Shown piece after piece: positions 54,301-61,669 of a stretch of DNA of 61,963 nt. The stretch is from a virus, in the IMG/VR virus record IMGVR_UViG_3300036790_000395, positions 1-61,963 of that record; one strand, written 5' to 3'. The notes beneath the pieces were generated by a model, which saw only the letters and a program-made list of their open reading frames with translations, had not been told where the DNA came from and did no database searches. Position numbers and translations under genes: made by a program. Position 1 is the first letter of the stretch. Each line of letters opens with the position of its first letter.

Positions 54301-54399
54301 GCCGACGATCAGGGCGAGACAAGAGCTAGAAAGCAGTACGGCGACATGATGCTCGACTATCAGACACAGACGGGCGAGGGCGGGGGCGGCGGCGGATGA
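51358..54399 (+). CDS. Very large structural protein, tail or stopper complex
   Basis: 1013 residues from the ATG of MANKDWSRNPGKG, with GGAG at 7 bases. Largely beta-strands with Ser/Thr/Gly-rich repeats (GCTVSQILYDVGSTGWCNVV, a near repeat at TAAGILFDSGSTGMCTV). The later half has a propeller-like run (YEGAVYVFSAQAVYRVE, YAAYKLGAIPSG). Palindrome copy 20 encodes YRVESTPGQ. It ends in a poly-Gly tail. Probable tail hub or beta-propeller; not a recognised family. Confidence 0.65.
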   Translation: MANKDWSRNPGKGKFAYLGVDLHNPPDLIRQGRAPYLLNVSPNVAQGALQPRAGTTAAGTTGVNSPIHSLKRVNNSVPGASNPWLRFAGVGASLYRALAGAPTTYSLLTNGFSGNPLSLIPFRPPQSPETWLYAYDSAQQKKFRTDGSTIQNIGILPPTLAPSVRRGAPQMNIVLDAGVPTGWVGSGSAANPTLQNRLPSSGCTVSQILYDVGSTGWCNVVPSNSDALIGIGSRFIFSGSSEISTVWQTFPALSGTTAAGILFDSGSTGMCTVTPTTATQGLQRNHLIQVGANWTRVLSVTEGPDGSYSFRCSLAGTASTGSVINIPFSFRCLPLGTHATGETLTSYALQSACTAGNGLISNSSIGTLDLTQLTPANRPLTADDYMHVSLLVDNPANVTEVHILLDVDETTNDFNHNYYYFIVRQNDFQAAATGAAGIVNTNLTALSNALASNDLPDSGVPNAAQSPYPAAALGTSSPPSPAQLSPGSSQWFELVCKINDLTRVGSDSATGLNNVKAIGVLVIASGSCNVSFGSWWVEGGYGPDCNYNSYGNQGQPILYRYRYRSSLTGAISDVSPATRNGDLTMRNPLIPFVTASPDAQCDLIDIERNGGTFDTWHRCMTVANVTNEYADTTEEEVAAAGDPLELLQYAPWPVTDKPRSGVCNITGTHVEWVSGDQFNMNWIRGVEFIVNNQTYTLYAPPTSDSVLDTAENIGTFANVAFIIPEATICGQPLPYACGPFDGRMWATGDPYNPGLLYFSNPYNPDSASDQGYIEVTSPSEPLLMPVIYEGAVYVFSAQAVYRVESTPGQANPYAAYKLGAIPSGLAAPWAVNADGPLLVWLGSDGINGMAANGAAQSLTKDDLTPLFPIESRPGLQVGIAAYTLSPPDYTEQQWLRLSYAYGMYFFDYIDIDGNYSTFTFDPDSKGWVPYLYATATVALHYEEEGIADPFTLCGKSDGTLSVISGAADDEGAAFSCVVVTPADDQGETRARKQYGDMMLDYQTQTGEGGGGGG
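53762..53776. repeat. 15-bp dispersed palindrome, copy 20 (centre G)
   Basis: GTGTAGAGTCTACAC, perfect, inside the 1013-residue structural gene. Confidence 0.92.
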
Positions 54400-55247
54400 A
54401 CCTGAATATCTACTACGACAATCTGCTGCTCTCGTCCTCGACCTTCACCCCGGATGTCGAAGCGACGCGCACGCAGCAGTTCTACGATCTCGGACTGGAT
54501 AGCGTCTCGGCGCACCGCAATATCGGCGCGGTGATCACGTTCGCGAGCAACGAGCTGACGGTTCTATATGAGTGGCAGCCGAGCTTCATTCCCGAGCCGG
54601 AGGACACGATTGATCGCCCGACTGACTGGATGGACGCCGGAACGATCCACTACAAGTTCATCCACGGCTGCCGGATTCAGGCCGATACGGCGGGTGTCGC
54701 AAGGACCGTGCAGGTGCAGTATGACGGCGGAATCAACGGGCCGGTCTTGACGGTGAACCATGCCGGTGAGTTGGTTCTGCCGTACTCGTTCCCGCCGTTC
54801 AAGGCGAGATTGCTAAGGCTGGTGCCGACCGATCCGAACGAATGGCGGCTATGGGGCGTGCAATGGGAGTTCGACATCGAGCCGGACCCGGCTGATTATT
54901 GGGTTACGCAGACGACCAGCTTCGGGTTCGCGGGGTATGGACATATCCGGGATTTCGAATTGGCGTATGCAACGGTCAATGCGGGCGCGAACCTACTGAT
55001 GATCGTCGATGGAGTGTCGAACACGATAGCGGCGGCCCTGCCATCGACGGGAGGGAATGAGGTCAAGAGTTACTTCCCCGCGCCGCCGCTCAAGGGTAAA
55101 TTGTTTCAGTTGTATCTGACCGGCAATCAGGTGCAGTTGTACCTGAAGGACTGCGAATTCAGGATGAAGCAGTGGGGCGCGGACCAGTACGCGGTGCTGA
55201 AGCCGGTGGGCGATGAGAGCGTGACGAGCGGAGGCGCGAGATTGTAA
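54396..55247 (+). CDS. Structural protein
   Basis: 283 residues, beta-rich (MNLNIYYDNLLLSSSTFTPD, HAGELVLPYSFPPFKARLLR). It overlaps the stop of the 1013-residue gene, so is coupled. Probable tail component; no family recognised. Confidence 0.6.
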   Translation: MNLNIYYDNLLLSSSTFTPDVEATRTQQFYDLGLDSVSAHRNIGAVITFASNELTVLYEWQPSFIPEPEDTIDRPTDWMDAGTIHYKFIHGCRIQADTAGVARTVQVQYDGGINGPVLTVNHAGELVLPYSFPPFKARLLRLVPTDPNEWRLWGVQWEFDIEPDPADYWVTQTTSFGFAGYGHIRDFELAYATVNAGANLLMIVDGVSNTIAAALPSTGGNEVKSYFPAPPLKGKLFQLYLTGNQVQLYLKDCEFRMKQWGADQYAVLKPVGDESVTSGGARL

Positions 55248-55594
55248 TGGGGCGTGTTCGAACAGGCAATCCGACTTCGCTCGCGAATAACTCCAGCATT
55301 CCGCTGCAGATCCAGCGGGCGCTGCGCAAGACTGCGGTGAACGGGCGGCAAGAGCAGGAAGGCGCTCAGACTCAGAGCGCGCCTGATCAGAAGTTGAGCG
55401 TGGCAGAGATGCAGCGCGTGACGCAGTACGTGAGAGCGCAGTTGCAGGGCAGCGGCGCATTAGGCGCGCAGATTGGGCTAGCGGCCAACAAACCGGGCGG
55501 GCTGACGGTGCAGCAGGCGGGCTATCTGTATTGGGAATCGGACACCAATCACATGCGGGTGTGGAACGGCTCGACGTGGGGCACAGTCTCGTGA
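55247..55594 (+). CDS. Small virion-associated protein
   Basis: 115 residues, polar Gln-rich N-terminus. The end (QAGYLYWESDTNHMRVWNGS) matches the tip segment common in phage tail and adaptor proteins (a G-x-x-Y-W-x-S-D-T…W-x-G motif). The start overlaps the previous stop. Confidence 0.6.
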   Translation: MGRVRTGNPTSLANNSSIPLQIQRALRKTAVNGRQEQEGAQTQSAPDQKLSVAEMQRVTQYVRAQLQGSGALGAQIGLAANKPGGLTVQQAGYLYWESDTNHMRVWNGSTWGTVS

Positions 55595-55660
55595 CGAATT
55601 CAGCGGTTTTCTTCACGGAGGGACTAGCGGAGAGCGCGCGAAGAAAGGTGAAATAGAGAT

Positions 55661-55999
55661 ATGGCAGCAGATACACCAAGCGGTTACACGAGTGGAACGG
55701 TGAGCATCGCGGCTGGCACGGCGCTGCAGTTGGGGCCGCTGATTCAGCAGCAGGTAGACGCGAATGCGGCGATGGCGGCGCAGCTCATCTCTATACAGGC
55801 GGACGGCGCGAACACAACGCCGATCCTGATCGGGATGGACAAGAACGTCGGCAGCGGCTCGCCCGTGAAGTACGGGTTCGGCCTCGCGTCGGGCCAGGAC
55901 CGGAGCTATAGCGGCGCTGCCGCGAATCCGATCAGCATTGGGCGCTTCTACGTGTTCAGTAATGCGAATGCAGTACTGCACGTCGAGATCTTTCCGTAA
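55661..55999 (+). CDS. Hypothetical virion protein
   Basis: 112 residues, beta-rich with Ala/Gly/Ser loops (TALQLGPLIQQQVDANAAMA, SGQDRSYSGAAANPISIGRF). No family recognised. AAAGGTGAAATAG precedes ATG. Confidence 0.6.
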   Translation: MAADTPSGYTSGTVSIAAGTALQLGPLIQQQVDANAAMAAQLISIQADGANTTPILIGMDKNVGSGSPVKYGFGLASGQDRSYSGAAANPISIGRFYVFSNANAVLHVEIFP

Positions 56000-56012
56000 G
56001 ACGATGAGACTC

Positions 56013-56027
56013 GTGTAGAGTCTACAC
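56013..56027. repeat. 15-bp dispersed palindrome, copy 21 (centre G)
   Basis: GTGTAGAGTCTACAC, perfect, between two structural genes, 19 bases before the next ATG. Last copy before the join; none in the following 7 kb. Confidence 0.92.
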
Positions 56028-56045
56028 GGGTAGGTGAAAGAGGGT

Positions 56046-56729
56046 ATGGCGAACGCGCAATCAAGTATCTATGGCGGGCTAGCTTCAGGCGGCGTGAACC
56101 AGTTCGGGTTCAAGCCGCAAAGCGTGCAGGATTCGAACCAGATGGCGAACTTCCTGCAGTCGTCCGAGAACTCGTCGATGACGGGCGGGGCGCAGAACTT
56201 GGCGGGCGGGGCCGGGATACTGCAGAGCGGCCAAAGTACGACCGGCCAGGGCATACAGGCGTTGTCGCCGGTCCTGCAGTATTTGACGCAACTCACGAAG
56301 GGCGACCAGGGCGACATCGCGCAGGCGACGCAAGGGCAGACCAATCAGATCAAGGATTCGTTCGCGGCCATCAGGAACATGATCAGCGCGCAGCCGAGGG
56401 GCGGGGGCAAGGCGGGCGTGCTGGCCGAAGCGCCATATCAGCAGGAGAAGCAGATCGGCGATCTGCAGCAGGGAGCGCGGGCCGGAGCGGCTAATCAGTT
56501 GGGCAACGTCGCGAATAGCTTGGCGGGATTGGGGCTGCAGCAGCAGAACGTTGGGTTGGGCGAGCAGGGTCTCGGGTTGAGTCAGCAGAGTTTGGCGCTG
56601 CAGACGGCGTTGAGTCAGCGCGGGCAAAACGTCGAAGAGCGAGCCGCTACTGAGCAGATGATCGGCAACCTTGTAAAAGGCGCGTCAGATGTCGCGAGCG
56701 CCGCTCTCCCAAAGTCGAAGACCAATTAA
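56046..56729 (+). CDS. Gln/Gly-rich internal virion protein candidate
   Basis: 227 residues from MANAQSSIYGGLASGGVNQF. Low-complexity Gln, Gly, Ser and Leu content with heptads (GLQQQNVGLGEQGLGLSQQS). Such composition recalls the small internal or ejected virion proteins of podoviruses. AGAGGG precedes ATG. Followed by two larger candidate ejection proteins. Confidence 0.55.
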   Translation: MANAQSSIYGGLASGGVNQFGFKPQSVQDSNQMANFLQSSENSSMTGGAQNLAGGAGILQSGQSTTGQGIQALSPVLQYLTQLTKGDQGDIAQATQGQTNQIKDSFAAIRNMISAQPRGGGKAGVLAEAPYQQEKQIGDLQQGARAGAANQLGNVANSLAGLGLQQQNVGLGEQGLGLSQQSLALQTALSQRGQNVEERAATEQMIGNLVKGASDVASAALPKSKTN

Positions 56730-56747
56730 TCGGAATGAGGTAAGCCA

Positions 56748-58757
56748 ATGGCGGGAGCGTTTGAAGGCTACATGGATGGCGTCTCCAGGAATATCCTGCA
56801 GGCGAAGCAGCAGGCCCATGAAGACGAGATGGAACATCTGCACTCGCAGATGGCGATATTCTCGAAGCTATCGCAAGACAAGGATATACAAAACGACCCG
56901 AATGCGCGTGCCCATCTGATGGATCTGATGCTGCACAATGCACAGGGCGGTTTGTGGAAGGCTAAGCAGAAGCGCGATCAGCAAGTTCAGAAGGACGGGA
57001 ACCCTGGACACTTCCATATCCTCGGGCACATGCTTGCGACCTTGGGCGGCGGACTCGGCAAGGGATCAGGCGGCGGCATCGGGCCGAGGCAGTTAGCCGA
57101 TTCGGATATGGGATTTACCGGCGCGAACAATCTGACCAGCAGCAGCCCACAACAGGCGGACATTAAAGACGGCCAGCTCGTAACACGTGGGACGGGTGCT
57201 GAGCGGTCGCTGGCAGTGCCGGGTCAGGGAGTGTATGGCGCGTTCAAAACGCCCGAGCAGCGGCAGCAACTCGACGAAAAGCTGCAGGATGTTGCTTCGC
57301 AGCGCCAGTCAGCGCGCGATCAGACGCAGCAAACAGCGCAGCTCAAGCAGAAGGACGATTGGGTAGATAGTCAGGTATCGAGCGGCGCGTTGACGCAGGA
57401 GGAAGGCGCGCGTTACAAGGCCGAGGCACGCGGGTTGAAGCCGCAGACACTATCGGCTAGTATGCTGCCGAAGCTCGGTTGGGCTAAGGTGTCAGGGCAA
57501 GACAAGATCGTTCCGGGACGGGTCGATCCGATGACCGGCGCGTTCACGACGTTAACAGGCAAGGTGCTCGACGCGAGCACTATCGAGAACGTCGGCACCG
57601 GCAAAGCGCCGACCGTGCAGGACTATCGAGGGATGCTCGGGCAGTTGAAACAGGCTCAAGAGATCCTGGCGAACCCGGATGCTCCGGTGACGCAGAAGAC
57701 GGCTGCGCAGGAGTTCGTAGATAACTGGAATGCGCAGATCTACAGCAGGCAGGTGTCAGCAGCGCGCGGCGGCCAGCAAATGAATGTCACCACGCAGGAG
57801 TCGGGCGTCGGTCCTGGTGGAGCCGGGCCGAGCGCAGGACGGTATAACGCACCTGCTACGCCGAGCGCAGGGGCGAGCGCGGGAGCCGCTTCTAATGTCA
57901 CACCCATAAGGCCGAGCCGGGCCTCTGCAGGGATGCCAGCGCCCGGCAGAGCATCGGCACCAGCAGGCGGCGCGAAGCCAGCGCAGGCCGCGTCTGCAGC
58001 GGGTAAGGGGCCTTATCCGACCGGCAGAAGTCCGCAGGAGCTATCGCAGCTCGCGAGCAGCAATCCGTTAGTAGGCCGGTCTATCGATACGTTTCTTGGC
58101 ACACTAGCAAGCCGGGCGAGCGGAGCGTCGGCTATCGGGTTAGAGAAGGGGTTGGACATCCTCAGCAACTACACCGGCATCAACCGGCAGGAGTTGAGCG
58201 AAGAGAAGACCGAGCGCGACTCGACCAAGAAGGCGGTCGATATCGACGTAGCGCGACGCAACGGGTATGAAGGCGCGGCGAGTCAGGTCGAAGCGATGGG
58301 CAAGGTCGTGCAGGACGTGCGCAAGAAGGTTGGCAGCAACCCGGTGCTTATTCAGAAGGCCATCAACAATTTCAACAATAATGTTTGGAGTGATCCGAGC
58401 ACGGCTGCACTGCAGACGGCGATACAAGGTTGGGTCAGCTCCTACTCGCGCGCCATCTCGGGCGGTGTGATGAGCAAGGCGCAGACGCAGGTATCGGCAC
58501 TCGAAGCTGCTGAGAAGATCATGACGGCGCAGATGACGGCCCCGACGATTGACGCGGTGATCGATCAAGGGAAAAAGGAGTTAGAGGCCGAACGGCAATC
58601 GATAGACGGAAATCTCAACGCGCGGCGTAAACAGCTCGCCGGGCCTATCGGGTCGTTCGTACATCCTGAATGGTTCGAGAAGAAGAAGACAACGACGCCA
58701 GGGTTCACCGGCACGCCGAAAACTGCCGATGAATTCTTGAAGAAACACGCGAGCTAG
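56748..58757 (+). CDS. Internal virion (ejection) protein candidate
   Basis: 669 residues. Mostly helical, Gln/Lys-rich at the start (NILQAKQQAHEDEMEHLHSQ), disordered Gly/Ser/Pro-rich middle (about 340-420), and helical C-terminus (VGSNPVLIQKAINNFNNNVW). The position between the Gln-rich protein and the BECR protein fits a DNA-ejection apparatus; no family recognised. Confidence 0.6.
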   Translation: MAGAFEGYMDGVSRNILQAKQQAHEDEMEHLHSQMAIFSKLSQDKDIQNDPNARAHLMDLMLHNAQGGLWKAKQKRDQQVQKDGNPGHFHILGHMLATLGGGLGKGSGGGIGPRQLADSDMGFTGANNLTSSSPQQADIKDGQLVTRGTGAERSLAVPGQGVYGAFKTPEQRQQLDEKLQDVASQRQSARDQTQQTAQLKQKDDWVDSQVSSGALTQEEGARYKAEARGLKPQTLSASMLPKLGWAKVSGQDKIVPGRVDPMTGAFTTLTGKVLDASTIENVGTGKAPTVQDYRGMLGQLKQAQEILANPDAPVTQKTAAQEFVDNWNAQIYSRQVSAARGGQQMNVTTQESGVGPGGAGPSAGRYNAPATPSAGASAGAASNVTPIRPSRASAGMPAPGRASAPAGGAKPAQAASAAGKGPYPTGRSPQELSQLASSNPLVGRSIDTFLGTLASRASGASAIGLEKGLDILSNYTGINRQELSEEKTERDSTKKAVDIDVARRNGYEGAASQVEAMGKVVQDVRKKVGSNPVLIQKAINNFNNNVWSDPSTAALQTAIQGWVSSYSRAISGGVMSKAQTQVSALEAAEKIMTAQMTAPTIDAVIDQGKKELEAERQSIDGNLNARRKQLAGPIGSFVHPEWFEKKKTTTPGFTGTPKTADEFLKKHAS

Positions 58758-58761
58758 ATCC

Positions 58762-61059
58762 ATGCCGATGACCATTGACGAAGCGACCTCGCAGCAGGAC
58801 TTCTACCGGCTGCCGCGCGATGAGCAGGCGAAGGTGCTCGGGTCCATCGAGCCGGACTTCAACGGCCTAGCGCCTATCGAGCAGAACAAGGTGCTCGGCA
58901 AGTATCACCTGAAGTTCATGCAGGGGCAGAAAGCGCCGACCGGCGACAGCGGCGATAGTGTGCCGGGCGTCGGCGGTCAAATCATGGAAGGTTTAGAGGG
59001 CTTGGGCGGGGCCGTCATAGGAGCGGTCGAGGGCATCCCTACGCAATTGCGCCAAATGGCCGTGATGGCTGATTACGCTGCGCCCCCTGAAGAGAAGATG
59101 CGCGTCGTACATGAGGTCATGGATCAGCCAACCGAGGAGGGTAAGAAAGCAATCGCCGCGTTCCAGCAGGGCAAGTACCTCTCGGCGGGTAAGCACGCAA
59201 TCGGAGCGGTGCCGGTATTTGGCGCGCCTGCCGAAGACATCATCGACGATGCGCGGAGCGGTCATGCGGGGCGGGCAATAGGCAAGACGCTTGGTCTCGC
59301 AGCGCCGATTGTCTTACGCGAGGAGATCGGAGCGGGCGCGAGCAAAGCTGGCGGCGTCGCAGCGGATGCTGGCAAGGCGTTCTTCAAGAAGGATTTCGAA
59401 GTCGCGTCGAGCAAGGCATGGGGCTTCACGCCGAGTCAAGAGGAGATGGGCGCGCAGAGCGAAGACGCGGCAGCCTATATCAAGGAGACCAACGGCGGTA
59501 AGAGAATCACCACCAACAAAGAGCACATCGCGGCGGCGCAGAAAGCTAACAAGCGGCTGACGGATCTCTACGATAGCTGGATGCAGAGCGCCAAAAAGCG
59601 CGGCGCGGTGATCGACGGCAATCAAGTACTCAAGGCTACTTGGGACGCGCTCCCCGACACGGTGAAGAGCGGCGAACCGGCGAAGGCGAAGGTCGTCATG
59701 CAACGGGCGCGGCGGCTGTTTGCCGATAAGAAGCTGACGCCCGAGCAAGCCGACCAGTACCGGCGCGAGCTGACGAGCGATCTGAAGGGCTTCTACGACG
59801 CGACGACCGGCAAGCAATTGTCGGTGATGAATGGCACCTCGTATCAAAGTGTGGTGTTGGCGCAGCGGGATGCACTCGCGAATGGCCTCTATGAAGCGCT
59901 CGATCCGGTCAACGGCGGCACGGGGCCACGCAACATCCGGCAGATGCAGAAGAGTGTTATCGATCTGCTCGACGCGGGCCGGAAGCGAACAACGATGGCG
60001 GCGGCCAGCAAGCCGGTTAGTAAAGCGGCGGCTGCTCCTGGAATAGCAGTGAACGCAGTGAAGTCTGTAGCAGCGCCCGGCTTTGGCATCATGCGCGGGG
60101 CGGATCTGCTCAACCCGCGAACGCTATTCGCCGGTTCGGTAGACCCGTGGGTGCGGAAAGCGTATGAGGCGGCCGGCAAGCCGAAAGCTACTCTGAGCGG
60201 GCCGCCGTCGTTTACGCCAAGAGCATTATTGGGTAAGGCGTCTGTGATCACGCCGCCGCCAGCCGACACCAGCGGGCCGGTGCCGGGCAGAACGCAGCCG
60301 GAATGGACGCAGCCGCAGTCGAAGAGATTGCTAGGACCGGCGCGCGGCAAGCTAGTAACACCTCCGAGCGGCCAGCCGATTGTGACGGAGCCGCCGCCAG
60401 GGAGCTATCCGGTCTCGGGGCCGCTGCCAAGACAGTATCCACGCGGCAGCGGAGTGAACCGGCTGTTAGGGGAGCCGACACAGGTACAGCAGCCGGGCTT
60501 CGCGGTGCAGGATATGCATCCTATCACTGACCCGGTGACAGGCAAGATCACTCACGTTACCGAAGATTGGAAACGAGGGCAGATCCCGGCAAGCGAAGCG
60601 CTGAAGAAACACAGTCAAGACTTCAACGCGAAGCCGGGTAGCAAAATCACCACTCCGCAGTTTCGCGCAATGGAAAGTCTTCGCTCGGGCGGCCCCGTCG
60701 ATCTCGGCCCACGAGGCCCGGTGTACCATGCCTATCGAGGGAAGCCTGCCGAAGCGATCTCATTTCTGCAGCGCGCTAAGAAAGGTACCGTACCGGGCGC
60801 GTTCTACAACCCGGAGGTTGGCGAGATCGATCTGCCGTGGGGCAATCGAGAAGCAGGGCTGAGGCATATCATCGATAAGCATGTACGCGGGCAGAAAGAT
60901 CTCAAACTTGCGGATCTTCCAGAACAGATGGCGAATATGAAAGTCCTCAAACGGGAAACGGATCGTGTCCTCCTCGGCAGCTCGACGCACAGAGGGGTCG
61001 TGAGGCTCGACTTCAACGCAGAGACGAATCGCTGGCTACTGACCGCGTTCGAAAAATGA
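58762..61059 (+). CDS. Large virion protein with C-terminal BECR-type (barnase/EndoU/colicin E5-like) nuclease domain
   Basis: 765 residues. An N-terminal helical body and a Pro/Gly-rich middle precede a C-terminal domain of about 100 residues with the phage BECR pattern: PGAFYNPEVGEIDLPWGNRE, AGLRHIIDKHVRGQKDLKLA, and HRGVVRLDFNAETNRWLLTA. Members are fused to ejected phage proteins and are predicted RNases that act on host RNA after injection. His in IIDKH and the charged strand residues would be catalytic. Last gene of the late operon. Confidence 0.8.
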   Translation: MPMTIDEATSQQDFYRLPRDEQAKVLGSIEPDFNGLAPIEQNKVLGKYHLKFMQGQKAPTGDSGDSVPGVGGQIMEGLEGLGGAVIGAVEGIPTQLRQMAVMADYAAPPEEKMRVVHEVMDQPTEEGKKAIAAFQQGKYLSAGKHAIGAVPVFGAPAEDIIDDARSGHAGRAIGKTLGLAAPIVLREEIGAGASKAGGVAADAGKAFFKKDFEVASSKAWGFTPSQEEMGAQSEDAAAYIKETNGGKRITTNKEHIAAAQKANKRLTDLYDSWMQSAKKRGAVIDGNQVLKATWDALPDTVKSGEPAKAKVVMQRARRLFADKKLTPEQADQYRRELTSDLKGFYDATTGKQLSVMNGTSYQSVVLAQRDALANGLYEALDPVNGGTGPRNIRQMQKSVIDLLDAGRKRTTMAAASKPVSKAAAAPGIAVNAVKSVAAPGFGIMRGADLLNPRTLFAGSVDPWVRKAYEAAGKPKATLSGPPSFTPRALLGKASVITPPPADTSGPVPGRTQPEWTQPQSKRLLGPARGKLVTPPSGQPIVTEPPPGSYPVSGPLPRQYPRGSGVNRLLGEPTQVQQPGFAVQDMHPITDPVTGKITHVTEDWKRGQIPASEALKKHSQDFNAKPGSKITTPQFRAMESLRSGGPVDLGPRGPVYHAYRGKPAEAISFLQRAKKGTVPGAFYNPEVGEIDLPWGNREAGLRHIIDKHVRGQKDLKLADLPEQMANMKVLKRETDRVLLGSSTHRGVVRLDFNAETNRWLLTAFEK

Positions 61060-61063
61060 CTAA

Positions 61064-61153
61064 TAGACTACCTATCGAGCGGTGTTCCCCCAGTGCCCGA
61101 ATCTTGAGTTTTGCCCAAGTGATGCCACGGACAATCCGACATCAGGTAGTCTA
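61064..61153. terminator. Inverted repeat between convergent operons
   Basis: TAGACTACCT (61064-61073) and AGGTAGTCTA (61144-61153), a perfect 10-bp pair 70 bases apart in the 139-base gap between the convergent late and replication operons. No T run adjoins. It could form a large bidirectional terminator or a recombination or packaging site. Confidence 0.4.
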
Positions 61154-61198
61154 CATTCCAATCATAAGCATTCCGCGCGTGCAACGGGTACTGGTACG

Positions 61199-61666
61199 TT
61201 AATCGAACTCGATGAAGCGGGCATCGACGTAAGGCTTCGACTCCTTATACGACGCCTTGATGACCTCCGGGTCCACGCCGTTCTCGATCAGCATCCCTTT
61301 GTTGAGCGACGACCGGGTGCGCTCGCCCGAATACTGCAGGCCGAATTTACCGAAGCGCATGCCGGGCAGCGACCAGTCGCGCGCGATCCCGGAGAGCTGC
61401 TGCTTGATCTCGACGAGGCGCTCGGCGGTCTCGTCCTGCCGCTCGGTTAGTTCGTGCGCTTCTTCGAGAAGCTCTTTCGTGAGATCCATCGTCGGCTGAT
61501 CGTCGATGACAGAGATAAGAGGCAGGTGCGAATTCTCCGCAAGGTAGCGGCGTTTGCGAGGTCCGCCTTCCTCCTCTTCTTCATCGCCGGGCGGTACAGG
61601 TCGCGCAGATTGTACAGGCTTCTTCGGTGGTTTGGGTTCATCTCGCTTCATTGCAGGTTTCGGCAT
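61199..61666 (-). CDS. Hypothetical protein at the end of the replication operon
   Basis: 155 residues. Charged disordered N-terminus (Pro/Lys-rich then GDEEEEEGG), helical middle (LTKELLEEAHELTERQDETA), and an ending GVDPEVIKASYKESKPYVDA. It lies just after the polymerase stop, so it is the last leftward gene. It may be a DNA-binding or polymerase accessory. No family recognised. Confidence 0.65.
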   Translation of the reverse strand: MPKPAMKRDEPKPPKKPVQSARPVPPGDEEEEEGGPRKRRYLAENSHLPLISVIDDQPTMDLTKELLEEAHELTERQDETAERLVEIKQQLSGIARDWSLPGMRFGKFGLQYSGERTRSSLNKGMLIENGVDPEVIKASYKESKPYVDARFIEFD

Positions 61667-61669
61667 CGT

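Noticed and set aside
1278-56027. Palindromes as canonical Spo0J parS or LexA boxes
   Set aside because: The sequence does not resemble TGTTTCACGTGAAACA, nor the known GAAC-N4-GTTC or GTTC-N7-GTTC LexA boxes.
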